Positions 46,150 through 54,264 of a DNA stretch of 64,000 bases are shown one piece after another. A model generated the notes under the pieces. The model did not search any database. It saw nothing but the letters and a program-made list of their open reading frames with translations, and had not been told where the DNA came from. The stretch comes from Clostridiales bacterium (lineage in GTDB: Bacteria > Bacillota > Clostridia > Oscillospirales > Oscillospiraceae): assembly GCA_019418025.1 (NCBI GenBank), contig DYCR01000004.1, positions 1 to 64,000 on the forward strand, read 5' to 3'. The translations under genes were made by a program, and so were the position numbers. The number at the start of each line of letters is the position of its first letter. Position 1 is the first letter of the stretch.

Positions 46150-47655
46150 ATGAATAAACAAGTGATTCTGATTATGACAGATACGACCCGCAAGGATATG
46201 ATGGGTTGTTACGGAAACGATCGTATGATCACCCCAAATCTGGACCGTCTGGCAGCAGAGGGCATCCGCTATGAAAATGCCTACACCGCACAGCCTGTCT
46301 GCGGTCCTGCCCGATCCGCCATCTTCACAGGCACCTTCCCCCACACCAACGGCGCAGTGACAAACTCCATCGCCATGGGCGACAACGTCAAAACCATCGG
46401 TCAGCGGCTGACCGATCAGGGTTATCACTGCGGCTATATCGGCAAATGGCATCTGGACGGGGGCGATTATTTCGGTCTGGGTGTCTGCCCCGAGGGATGG
46501 GACCCGGAATATTGGTATGACATGAAGTGCTATCTCGAGGAGCTCAGCGAGGAGGATCGCAGACGCTCCCGCCGCTCCGAAACCTCATACGATCCGGAGA
46601 TGACCGCCGAATTTACATACGCGCACAGATGCTCCGACCGGGCATTGCGCTTTTTGGAGCAGAATCAGGGGACCGATTTCTTCCTGACCGTATCCTATGA
46701 CGAGCCCCACGGCCCCTCCCTCTGCCCTGCCCCCTACAATACCATGTACGCAGACTTCCGGTTCGACCATAATCCCAATTATCAGGACGATCTGACCCAG
46801 AAGCCCTTCTATCAGCAGCTCTGGGCCGGAGAAGGGATGAACATGACCGAGGATATGCTGAACAAGCCCTCTAAATCTCTGGCGCTGTTTTTGGGGTGCA
46901 ATTCCTTTGTTGACCACGAGATCGGCAGAGTTCTGGACAAGATCCAGCAGGTCGCGCCGGACGCACTGGTCATCTTCACCTCCGACCACGGGGATATGCT
47001 GGGCAATCACCGACTGCAAACCAAAAATGCCGCCGCATACAAGGAGATCGCCAACATCCCGCTGATCATCAAGGGCGGTGAGCGTGGAAAGGTCGTCGAT
47101 TTCCCCGCCTCCCATCTGGATCTGGTCCCCACCATTCTGGATTATATGGGTCTGCCCATCCCCAAGCTTCTGGAAGGACGCAGCATGCTGCCCCAGATCT
47201 ATGACACCTCCGTCCGCATCAACGACATGGTCTACACCGAGTTCACCAGATATGAGGTTGATCATGACGGCTTCGGCGGTCTGCAGATCATGCGTGCGGT
47301 CACCGACGGGCGATACAAGCTGGTGATCCACCTGTTGGATACCGACGAATTTTACGACATGCAGGAGGACCCCTGCGAGATCCACAATCGGATCAACGAC
47401 GAAAGCTGCGCCGCCATCCGCAACCATCTCCACGATCAGCTTCTGGAGCATATGAACCAGACCCGTGATCTCTACCGGGGATATCAGTGGAGCTGCCGCC
47501 CCTGGCGTCGAGACAAGCACCCCTCCTGGAGCAATGACGGATACACCCGTCAGCGGGAAAATGAGGAATATGAGCCCCGTCAGCTGGACTATGACGACGG
47601 CATGCCCATGAAGGAGGCCACCCGCAAAAAGCGCCTCTACGACGAAAAACGATAA
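46150..47655 (+). CDS. type I sulfatase (Cys type), second
   Basis: A 501-residue sulfatase with the metal site VILIMTDTTRKD, catalytic Cys51 in CGPAR (to be converted to formylglycine), GKWHLDGG and FTSDHGDMLGNH. It has a long basic C-terminal extension (about residues 430-501, with WSCRPWRRDKHPSW) seen in some family S1 members. No signal peptide, so cytoplasmic. GAGGGAT precedes the ATG. It is a different subtype from the sulfatases at 35233 and 47755, suggesting that three sulfate positions or sugars are dealt with. Confidence 0.88.
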   Translation: MNKQVILIMTDTTRKDMMGCYGNDRMITPNLDRLAAEGIRYENAYTAQPVCGPARSAIFTGTFPHTNGAVTNSIAMGDNVKTIGQRLTDQGYHCGYIGKWHLDGGDYFGLGVCPEGWDPEYWYDMKCYLEELSEEDRRRSRRSETSYDPEMTAEFTYAHRCSDRALRFLEQNQGTDFFLTVSYDEPHGPSLCPAPYNTMYADFRFDHNPNYQDDLTQKPFYQQLWAGEGMNMTEDMLNKPSKSLALFLGCNSFVDHEIGRVLDKIQQVAPDALVIFTSDHGDMLGNHRLQTKNAAAYKEIANIPLIIKGGERGKVVDFPASHLDLVPTILDYMGLPIPKLLEGRSMLPQIYDTSVRINDMVYTEFTRYEVDHDGFGGLQIMRAVTDGRYKLVIHLLDTDEFYDMQEDPCEIHNRINDESCAAIRNHLHDQLLEHMNQTRDLYRGYQWSCRPWRRDKHPSWSNDGYTRQRENEEYEPRQLDYDDGMPMKEATRKKRLYDEKR

Positions 47656-47664
47656 GCAAAAATG

Positions 47665-47699
47665 GTCCCTGTGCTGTCTGACTTGCGGCACAGGGACTT
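47665..47699 (+). terminator. terminator-like hairpin after the second sulfatase gene
   Basis: GTCCCTGTGC pairs with GCACAGGGAC around a 13-base loop, followed by TTC. The stem is strong but the T run is weak. Confidence 0.6.
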
Positions 47700-47701
47700 C
47701 C

Positions 47702-47750
47702 AAAAAAATGCCGCCGAAATCAGGGAATTCCTCTGATCTCGGCGGCATTT
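47702..47750 (-). terminator. terminator of the third sulfatase gene
   Basis: Minus-strand AAATGCCGCCGA and ATCAG pair with CTGAT and TCGGCGGCATTT, followed by further T. It lies at the convergent junction. Confidence 0.88.
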
Positions 47751-47754
47751 ACAG

Positions 47755-49182
47755 TTATATATTGCCGGAATTGGCCTGCCAGTTTTCGGCAAAGCCATCC
47801 TTCTGACGGCCCATCCACGCCATGACCTTTTCCTCCAGTGCCGCCGCCAGTCGGGCATGCTCCGGTTTTTCCAAGTCAAGGGGGTGAAGCTGCTGGGGGT
47901 CTGTTTTGATGCAGTATAGGTATCGGACAGGCTTCGGAGTCACGTCGTATCCCAGCTCCATTACATAGGTGTGATCCTGCGTGCGCACACCTCTCCAACC
48001 ATATTTCCTCGGGTCTTTTTCCGCCTCACGGAATTTCTGCACCACGGCATATCCTCCCGGGCAAGCGCAAAGGAAGCTGACCCGGTCCGGGTCCTCCACA
48101 TCCTCTGTCATATATCGGGAGCAGTCGCCGCCCTCCACGGTATCGGGGATCTGCACATCCAGAAGGCTCAGCAGAGTGGGCAGCATGTCCTGACTGCCGA
48201 TGCAGGTACTGCTGTATCGCTTCTCATTCCCCGGAATGTGGATCACAAAGGGGATGCGAATGGACTCCTCGTACCAGACGTGCTTGCCCATCAAGCCGTG
48301 AGAGCCCATCATGTCACCATGGTCGGCGGACAGGACAATGACAGTGTCGTCGTAAAGTCCCTGCCGCTTCAGCTCCTCGATCAGCTTGCCGAACTGCTCG
48401 TCCATTCCCGTGATCGCCGCGTAATACTGGCGCGTAGTCAGCTGCATCTCTTCCGGCGTGTAGTTAAGCCGCTCGCCGGTGTGCTGCTTGATGTCCGTAT
48501 AGCCCACATTGTCCTTCAGTCGCACCTGCGGGTACAGATCCAGATACTTCTGGGGGACCTGAGAATAGACGCTGTGAGGCGGGTTCCATGAGATGCACAT
48601 GGCAAAGGGACGCTGCGGATCACGGACCTTGCGGATATACTCGATGGCCTGATCCGTTTCATGCTCCACCGACCAGACGCCGGGCTTGATCATTTCCGGT
48701 GTGTCCTGCCAATAGTGGGGGGACAGATGCATGTCATAGGTCCCGTAGGAATACCAGTAGTCAAATCCGTGCCGCCGCACCCCCGGCGGGGTGAACGCAT
48801 CCCAGTCCCGCGCCCCCGACGCAGGTGCATCGCAATGATTCTGCTCCGGCTCATCCAAGTGCCATTTTCCGATATAGGCCGTCTGGTAGCCTGCATCCTT
48901 CAGGATCTGCCCCATGCAGATCTCATCGTCACCCAGACGCAGAGACAGCCCCTTTTTGCAGTTGGTAAAAAAACCGGCAGACAGGGGATATTTTCCGGTC
49001 ATCAAGCTGGCCCGATGGGGCGAGCACACGGGAAACGTGCTGAAAGCATGGTCACAGTAGGTCGAATCCCGGCAAAACGCATCCATATGCGGCGTCATGA
49101 CCGGGTCTGCATTCGCATACCCCATGGCATCGGCCCGCCACTGGTCGGCAAACACGAACAACAAATTCTTCTTTTCTGCCAT
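47755..49182 (-). CDS. type I sulfatase (Cys type), third
   Basis: A 475-residue sulfatase: metal site LLFVFADQWRAD, catalytic Cys53 in CSPHR, GKWHLDEPEQNH and LSADHGDMMGSHG. The CSPHR form and the overall length resemble S1 enzymes acting on hexuronate or hexosamine sulfates, but the position cannot be told by eye. No signal peptide. AGCAGGTAAG precedes the ATG. It lies downstream of kduI in the same direction, behind a terminator, so it may be read at a reduced level with the kdu genes. Confidence 0.88.
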   Translation of the reverse strand: MAEKKNLLFVFADQWRADAMGYANADPVMTPHMDAFCRDSTYCDHAFSTFPVCSPHRASLMTGKYPLSAGFFTNCKKGLSLRLGDDEICMGQILKDAGYQTAYIGKWHLDEPEQNHCDAPASGARDWDAFTPPGVRRHGFDYWYSYGTYDMHLSPHYWQDTPEMIKPGVWSVEHETDQAIEYIRKVRDPQRPFAMCISWNPPHSVYSQVPQKYLDLYPQVRLKDNVGYTDIKQHTGERLNYTPEEMQLTTRQYYAAITGMDEQFGKLIEELKRQGLYDDTVIVLSADHGDMMGSHGLMGKHVWYEESIRIPFVIHIPGNEKRYSSTCIGSQDMLPTLLSLLDVQIPDTVEGGDCSRYMTEDVEDPDRVSFLCACPGGYAVVQKFREAEKDPRKYGWRGVRTQDHTYVMELGYDVTPKPVRYLYCIKTDPQQLHPLDLEKPEHARLAAALEEKVMAWMGRQKDGFAENWQANSGNI

Positions 49183-49261
49183 TACACTTACCTGCTCTTT
49201 CTGTCAGATTTACGGCCGCCTCATTCCGGCAGGGAGATAGAGACTCCGGCATATGCGCCAA

Positions 49262-49292
49262 AAGCAAAACCGGACCCCGTAAGAGGTCCGGT
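49262..49292 (-). terminator. terminator after kduI
   Basis: Minus-strand ACCGGACC pairs with GGTCCGGT around an 8-base loop and is followed by TTTGCTTTTGG. Confidence 0.75.
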
Positions 49293-49316
49293 TCAACACG
49301 GTATGTACAGGACCGC

Positions 49317-50162
49317 TTATCTCAAGTCAGTCGTTGCGATGACGTCCATGTCGTCAAACTCCATGTTCTCTCCGCCCATGGCCCAGATAAAGGTGTAGTT
49401 GCTGGTGCCGACACCGCTGTGGATGCTCCAGGAGGGACTGATGACAGCATCATAGTTCTGCATCACAACGTGGCGGGTCTCGGTGGGCTCACCCATCATG
49501 TGGAAAACGACCTGATTTTCGGGAACCTCAAAATAGGTGTAGATCTCCATGCGGCGCTCATGGGTGTGGCTGGGCATGGTATTCCAGTTGCTGCCGGGCT
49601 CCATTGCGGTCATACCCATGGACAGCTGGCAGGTTTTCAGCACACTGGGGTGGATGAACTGGTTGATGGTACGCTTGTTGCAGGTCTCCTGCGCACCCAG
49701 AGGACGCTTTGCTGCGTCGGCAATGGTGATCAGCTTTGTCTCGTAACGGCAGTGGGCAGGGGCGCTGACCATGTAAAACTTGGCAGGCTTGTCTGCCTCA
49801 TCACTGGCGAAGGTGACTTCCTTGGTGCCCTGCGTGATGTACAGGCAGTCCTTGAAGCCCAGATGGTACTCGACACCGTCAGCCGTAATGGTGCCTGCGC
49901 CATCGCCCAGATTGAAGATACCGATCTCCCGACGCTCCAGGAAGTAGTGGGTGCCGAAGTTTGCCCAAACATCCATGCCCTTGTCGATGGACACGACCTC
50001 GTGAACGGGCATGCAGCCCAGAGTCACCATGCGATCCACATGGCTGTAAACCGCAACGACCTCATCTGCCTTATAAAGACCTGTGATCAGGAATTCATCG
50101 CGGACTTCCTCGGTGGTGTAGCGCTTAAAATCGCGCTGATTGCAGGAATAACGAATATCCAT
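49317..50162 (-). CDS. kduI: 5-keto-4-deoxyuronate isomerase KduI
   Basis: Cytoplasmic zinc isomerase that turns 5-keto-4-deoxyuronate (4-deoxy-L-threo-5-hexosulose uronate) into 3-deoxy-D-glycero-2,5-hexodiulosonate. The 281 residues match the family length. H199, H201, E206 and H248 (in SHTHERRMEIYTY and SWSIHSGVG) align with the E. coli zinc ligands His196, His198, Glu203 and His245 at a constant offset of three. AAAGAGG stands before the ATG at 50162. It follows the discoidin-like gene by 35 bp and together with kduD, encoded divergently nearby, processes the unsaturated uronate released by GH88. Confidence 0.95.
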   Translation of the reverse strand: MDIRYSCNQRDFKRYTTEEVRDEFLITGLYKADEVVAVYSHVDRMVTLGCMPVHEVVSIDKGMDVWANFGTHYFLERREIGIFNLGDGAGTITADGVEYHLGFKDCLYITQGTKEVTFASDEADKPAKFYMVSAPAHCRYETKLITIADAAKRPLGAQETCNKRTINQFIHPSVLKTCQLSMGMTAMEPGSNWNTMPSHTHERRMEIYTYFEVPENQVVFHMMGEPTETRHVVMQNYDAVISPSWSIHSGVGTSNYTFIWAMGGENMEFDDMDVIATTDLR

Positions 50163-50197
50163 AATATATACCTCTTTCAAAAATATTTTATTCTGAT

Positions 50198-50983
50198 TTA
50201 TTTTGCGTCCGTACCAAGGACCTGAATCTGGGTCAGCGCGGGGAAGGGCGAAGGATCGTCCGCCTTAATGAGCTTCCCGAGCTTCAGCCAGCGAATCCCC
50301 TTTCGCTGAATGGAAAGCTTATGCGGTTCATAGCTCTTCTCCAGAGAAACGGTCTCGGTGGTCCCATCGGAGAAGGTGAACGTGGCCTCTGTCCACCAGT
50401 TGTCGTGGGGGAAATCGGCACGGGTATAAAGGATGATGGTGTCGAAGTCCACCGCCCTTCCGAAATCCAAGGTAAACTCGGCATCATCCTGACGGTTAAT
50501 GCCCCAGGATGAGTAGGGCCAGTTTCCGTGAGAGCGGTTGGCCAAGGTGCCGTCGATGGCATTTCTTGCCGCAAACACCGACTCGCCTCGGGTCTCAACA
50601 TTGGCACTGGCGTGAGGATAGCAGCCCTTTACATCGTGCTGATCAGCAGGGTTCTTTGCCAGATCCCGATACCCCAGCTCCCATGCCTGAGCAGGGCGCA
50701 GGGACAGATAGTGCCGCTGACCGGTGAAGGCCTTGGGGTTGTGGGCCAGCTTCTTTTCCCCGAAAATAACGGGATAGCGCAGGGTCGTTTCCGCCATATA
50801 GACCATAGCCTCATCCACACAGTCATCCACGCGGATGACATAGTATCCGGGCTCTGCAACCTCCATAACGATCACATCGCCGGGTTGATATTCGCCTTCC
50901 CAAGCCAAAACGACTTCACTCTGACCGGCAAGCTCTGCCTTATAAAGACCCTGTTGGTCTGCAACATAGATACGATTTTGCAT
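50198..50983 (-). CDS. cytoplasmic discoidin-like protein of the kdu operon, function unknown
   Basis: A 261-residue protein without signal peptide or membrane segment. Residues about 1-110 are mostly beta strands with no family that I recognise. Residues about 130-255 look like an F5/8-type C (discoidin, CBM32-like) sandwich: AARNAIDGTLAN, DDAEFTLDFGRAVDFDTIILY and the late IQVLG. Such modules usually bind sugars outside cells, so an intracellular one first in an operon with kduI is odd. GGGGG precedes the ATG at 50983. It may bind an imported oligosaccharide or be an uncharacterised lyase or isomerase (inference). It lies directly behind the GntR-type operator. Confidence 0.65.
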   Translation of the reverse strand: MQNRIYVADQQGLYKAELAGQSEVVLAWEGEYQPGDVIVMEVAEPGYYVIRVDDCVDEAMVYMAETTLRYPVIFGEKKLAHNPKAFTGQRHYLSLRPAQAWELGYRDLAKNPADQHDVKGCYPHASANVETRGESVFAARNAIDGTLANRSHGNWPYSSWGINRQDDAEFTLDFGRAVDFDTIILYTRADFPHDNWWTEATFTFSDGTTETVSLEKSYEPHKLSIQRKGIRWLKLGKLIKADDPSPFPALTQIQVLGTDAK

Positions 50984-51036
50984 ATGATGTCCCCCTATAT
51001 GAGATCCGGATGCGGATTCATCTTTTCTGTAAGGTT

Positions 51037-51059
51037 TAGACCTATCATACAGCATTATA
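51037..51059 (-). promoter_or_regulatory. promoter and GntR-type operator of the discoidin-kduI operon
   Basis: Minus-strand perfect TATAAT (51054-51059) is followed directly by CTGTATGATAGGTCTA (51037-51052), the same site as in the lyase and kduD promoters. The -35 (TGGATT, 51077-51082) is poor. Confidence 0.75.
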
Positions 51060-51126
51060 GCAGACCCCCTTCAAGAAATCCAGTACCAAATCCCGAATCC
51101 TTGTTTTTTGTATATTTGTCACAATC

Positions 51127-51155
51127 TTGACAATTATCTTTTGTAGTGGTATGCT
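51127..51155 (+). promoter_or_regulatory. promoter of the GntR-family regulator gene
   Basis: TTGACA (51127-51132) and TATGCT (51150-51155), 17-bp spacer. I do not see the shared operator here, so there is no sign of autoregulation through it. Confidence 0.7.
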
Positions 51156-51196
51156 TTTTTCAAAATCAGATTCTGAATAATGGTTGTGAGGTAAAC

Positions 51197-51889
51197 ATGC
51201 GATTTGACACTCCCGTTTCAAAACCCAAGCTTTATGAGATCGTAGCCGATAAAATTGAATTGGAGATCCTGCAAAATCCCGATCAGGTTGGGCAGAAGCT
51301 CCCCTCCGAGCAGGAGCTTGCCACCGGCTTCGGCGTCAGCCGGACCGTGGTGCGGGAATCCATCAAGCTGTTGGAGGAGCGCCATCTGGTCAGCGTGCGC
51401 AACGGCGAGGGTGTCTATGTGGAAAAGCCCCAAAATGACGCACTGGCAGAGGTCCTGCGCCGCATCATCCTGATGGACAGCATAGACTCGGAGAAGATCT
51501 ATGAGCTGCGGCTGATTCTGGAGCCGGCCGCCTGCGGTATGGCTGCCAGAAACTGCGCCGGTCACCCCGAGGCCTTTGCCCGTCTTGAAGAGCTGTTCCA
51601 TGACACGGTGCAGTACCGTGATGATAAGGAAAAGCGTGTGCAGAACGATCTGGAATTTCACGTGGAGATCGCCCGCCTGTCCGGAAACCCCATCCTGCTT
51701 TGCTTTGTGAACGCCGTCCGGCAGATGATCGCCACCCTGATGGACACCGCAGTTTCCACCGCTGACGGCAATGATCTTGGGGTCCAGTACCATCAGCGCA
51801 TCCTTCAGGTGCTGAAGTCCGGCGACGAGGCTGAGGCCTTCCGTGCCATGGAATCCCATCTGAAGGGCTGCTCCAAATATTTCAATTGA
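51197..51889 (+). CDS. GntR-family regulator, FadR/FCD subfamily
   Basis: A 230-residue cytoplasmic regulator. The N-terminal winged helix (IELEILQNPDQVGQKLPSEQ, then GVSRTVVRESIKLLEERHLV) binds DNA; the C-terminal all-helical FCD domain (LILEPAACGMAARNC, FHVEIARLSGNPI, MESHLKGC) binds a small effector, usually a sugar acid, with a metal. GTGAGG precedes the ATG at 51197. It lies between the discoidin-kduI operon and kduD-GH88. Both of those and the distant lyase promoter carry the same putative operator, so I infer that it represses all three and is released by an uronate catabolite such as KDG. Confidence 0.88.
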   Translation: MRFDTPVSKPKLYEIVADKIELEILQNPDQVGQKLPSEQELATGFGVSRTVVRESIKLLEERHLVSVRNGEGVYVEKPQNDALAEVLRRIILMDSIDSEKIYELRLILEPAACGMAARNCAGHPEAFARLEELFHDTVQYRDDKEKRVQNDLEFHVEIARLSGNPILLCFVNAVRQMIATLMDTAVSTADGNDLGVQYHQRILQVLKSGDEAEAFRAMESHLKGCSKYFN

Positions 51890-51893
51890 CCGC

Positions 51894-51928
51894 CCCTCCC
51901 AATGTGTCGTTTTGTCACATTGGGAGGG
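51894..51928 (+). terminator. terminator of the GntR-family regulator gene
   Basis: CCCTCCCAATGTG pairs perfectly with CACATTGGGAGGG around a 9-base loop, followed by CTTATCTTT. It isolates kduD from the regulator transcript. Confidence 0.8.
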
Positions 51929-51929
51929 C

Positions 51930-52009
51930 TTATCTTTGTGTAATCCTACAATCCGAAAGCAATTGACAAGGTTCTCTCTTTCGTGTATGATACCTGTATG
52001 ATAGGTGTA
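51930..52009 (+). promoter_or_regulatory. promoter and GntR-type operator of kduD
   Basis: TTGACA (51963-51968) and TATGAT (51986-51991), 17-bp spacer. CTGTATGATAGGTGTA follows at 51994-52009, inside the larger inverted half-sites ACCT...AGGT. The 80 bp are homologous to 25088-25167 upstream of the lyase gene. Confidence 0.8.
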
Positions 52010-52032
52010 TAGATTAAGGAGGATTTCTTACT

Positions 52033-52824
52033 ATGAATATGTTTTCTTTAGAGGGCAAGGTCGCTCTGGTCACCGGCGGCGCACATTCCATCGGCTTCGC
52101 CATCGGCGTGGGTCTGGCTCAGGCCGGCGCAAAGGTTTGCTTCAACACCACAAATCAGGAAAGTCTGGAGCTTGGTCTGAAGTCTTACAAAGAGGCCGGC
52201 GTGGATGTCCACGGCTATATTGCCGATGTTACCGATGAGTCCGCCATGCAGAAGCTGGTCGCCCAGATCAGAGATGAGGTCGGCATTATCGACATCCTCG
52301 TGAATAACGCCGGCATCATCAAGCGCATCCCCATGTGCGACATGAGCGTGGAGGACTTCTCCAAGGTCATCGACGTGGATCTGGTCGCCCCCTTCATCTG
52401 CTCCAAGGCCGTCATCCCCGGCATGATCGAAAAGGGCCACGGCAAGATCATCAACATCTGCTCTATGATGAGCGAGCTGGGCCGCGAAACCGTTTCAGCC
52501 TACGCAGCAGCAAAGGGCGGCCTGAAAATGCTGACCAAGAACATCTGCTCCGAATTCGGCGGTGCCAACATCCAGTGCAACGGCATCGGCCCGGGCTATA
52601 TCGCAACACAGCAGACTGCCCCCCTGCGTGAGCGTCAGGCAGACGGCAGCCGCCATCCCTTTGACCAGTTCATCATCTCCAAAACCCCCGCCGGCCGCTG
52701 GGGCACCACCGAGGATCTTGTGGGTCCCGCGGTATTCCTCGCCTCCGACGCATCGGACTTTGTCAACGGTCACGTCCTGTATGTAGACGGCGGCATCCTT
52801 GCCTACATCGGCAAGCAGCCCTGA
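52033..52824 (+). CDS. kduD: 2-dehydro-3-deoxy-D-gluconate 5-dehydrogenase (KduD), SDR family
   Basis: NAD(P)H-dependent short-chain dehydrogenase of 263 residues that reduces 3-deoxy-D-glycero-2,5-hexodiulosonate to 2-keto-3-deoxygluconate. Cofactor motif TGGAHSIGFA at about 15-24, NNAG at about 93-96, catalytic Ser in INICSMMSE and Tyr-x3-Lys in SAYAAAKGG. A close relative, gluconate 5-dehydrogenase, has the same signatures; the neighbourhood with kduI and GH88 favours KduD. AAGGAGG stands 10 bp before the ATG. It is first in an operon with the GH88 gene. Confidence 0.88.
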   Translation: MNMFSLEGKVALVTGGAHSIGFAIGVGLAQAGAKVCFNTTNQESLELGLKSYKEAGVDVHGYIADVTDESAMQKLVAQIRDEVGIIDILVNNAGIIKRIPMCDMSVEDFSKVIDVDLVAPFICSKAVIPGMIEKGHGKIINICSMMSELGRETVSAYAAAKGGLKMLTKNICSEFGGANIQCNGIGPGYIATQQTAPLRERQADGSRHPFDQFIISKTPAGRWGTTEDLVGPAVFLASDASDFVNGHVLYVDGGILAYIGKQP

Positions 52825-52932
52825 TCACAGGCGGAAGAATCACTCCGCCGCCGCACACGATCACCCATAGGCCGGATATCCGGCAAAAGGCCGCAAGAGC
52901 CTCCTAAAATTGTGACAAGGAGCAATGACGCT

Positions 52933-54087
52933 ATGGATCAGCACATGATTACTCAGGAACAGACCCTGCATGCCCTGGACACCGCATGCAGCCTTCTGGA
53001 AAAGAATTTAGCAGACTTTACCCATCAGTTTCAGGCCCCCTGCTCGGTGAACGGCTTCTATCCGCCCAGTAAAAACGTGGACTGGACCACCGGCTTCTGC
53101 ACCGGCGAATACTGGCTTGCCTACGAGCATACCAAAAGCGATTCCTTCCGGCAGGCCGCCGCGGTTCAGGTGGAAAGCTTTTTGCAGCGCATCCTCGCTA
53201 AGGTGAATGTGGATCACCATGACATGGGTTTCCTCTACACCCCCAGCTGCGTTGCTGCCTACAAGCTCACCGGAAGCGAAACCGGAAAGAAGGCCGCCTT
53301 ACTGGCAGCCGATCAGCTGATGACCCGTTTTCAGCAAAAGGGCCAGTTCATTCAGGCATGGGGCGAGCTGGGCGCAAAGGACAACTATCGGCTCATCATC
53401 GACTGCCTTCTGAACCTGCCCCTGCTGTACTGGGCTGCTGAAATCACCGGAGACGAAAAATATCGTCAGGCCGCCTTGGCCCACACCAAGACCAGTGTGG
53501 CAAACCTGATGCGTCCGGATCATTCCACATACCATACCTTCTTCTTTGACCCTGAAACCGGCGCACCCGTCCGGGGCTCCACACAGCAGGGCTATCGGGA
53601 TGGCAGTGCATGGGCCAGAGGTCAGGCTTGGGGTGTGTACGGCATGGCCCTCAGCTACCGCTATACCCGCGATCCCCAGTGCATCGAGCTGTTCCGTGAC
53701 GTGACGGAATATTACCTTGCACATCTTCCCGAGGATCTGGTTCCCTACTGGGATCTGGAATTCACCTCCGGAGATGAGCCTCGGGACTCCTCTGCCGCGG
53801 CGATCGCCGCCTGCGGCATGCTGGAAATGAGCAAATACCTCCCCGAAGCGGAGGCTGAGCGCTACACTGCCCACGCAAAGAAGATCGCAGCCAGCCTGTG
53901 GCAGAACTATGCCGTCAAGGACCCCAAGATTTCCAACGGACTGCTGCTGCACGGGGTATATGCAAAAAATTCCCCCTACAACCCCATCCCACAGGACAAC
54001 GGTGTGGATGAGTGCAACACCTGGGGCGACTATTTCTACATGGAGCTGCTGACCCGTCTTTCCTGTGACTGGGAGCTGTACTGGTAA
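52933..54087 (+). CDS. ugl: unsaturated glucuronyl hydrolase, GH88 family
   Basis: Hydrates and releases the 4,5-unsaturated uronate from the ends of lyase products (chondroitin, hyaluronan or heparin disaccharides). The 384-residue alpha6/alpha6 barrel has the two catalytic Asp regions of the family: D50 in VDWTTGFCTGEYW and D157 in YRLIIDCLLNLP, plus DGSAWARGQAWGVYG. No signal peptide, so cytoplasmic. Start chosen as the ATG at 52933 with AAGGAG 10 bp upstream; a GTG 21 bases earlier would overlap that site. Its product rearranges to the KduI substrate. Preference for sulfated or unsulfated disaccharides cannot be read. Confidence 0.92.
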   Translation: MDQHMITQEQTLHALDTACSLLEKNLADFTHQFQAPCSVNGFYPPSKNVDWTTGFCTGEYWLAYEHTKSDSFRQAAAVQVESFLQRILAKVNVDHHDMGFLYTPSCVAAYKLTGSETGKKAALLAADQLMTRFQQKGQFIQAWGELGAKDNYRLIIDCLLNLPLLYWAAEITGDEKYRQAALAHTKTSVANLMRPDHSTYHTFFFDPETGAPVRGSTQQGYRDGSAWARGQAWGVYGMALSYRYTRDPQCIELFRDVTEYYLAHLPEDLVPYWDLEFTSGDEPRDSSAAAIAACGMLEMSKYLPEAEAERYTAHAKKIAASLWQNYAVKDPKISNGLLLHGVYAKNSPYNPIPQDNGVDECNTWGDYFYMELLTRLSCDWELYW

Positions 54088-54097
54088 AATAAAATAT

Positions 54098-54170
54098 ACG
54101 GAGGCATAACGACAGATGGGATTCAGCCGACCTCAGGCCGAACTCGCAGCTGTCCTATGCCTCCGTTTTC
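54098..54170 (+). terminator. terminator of kduD-ugl
   Basis: ACGGAGGCATA pairs with TATGCCTCCGT, enclosing a 47-base apical region with weaker pairing, and is followed by TTTCT. Confidence 0.75.
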
Positions 54171-54202
54171 TATCTGTATAGACATCACTCTGCGGTTTTG
54201 TC

Positions 54203-54231
54203 TTGCTTTTTTCCCCACACTTGGGTATAAT
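54203..54231 (+). promoter_or_regulatory. promoter of the deacetylase-like gene
   Basis: TTGCTT (54203-54208) and perfect TATAAT (54226-54231), 17-bp spacer. Confidence 0.7.
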
Positions 54232-54264
54232 AAACTAAACTATCACGAAAGGCAGGGTATTGCC

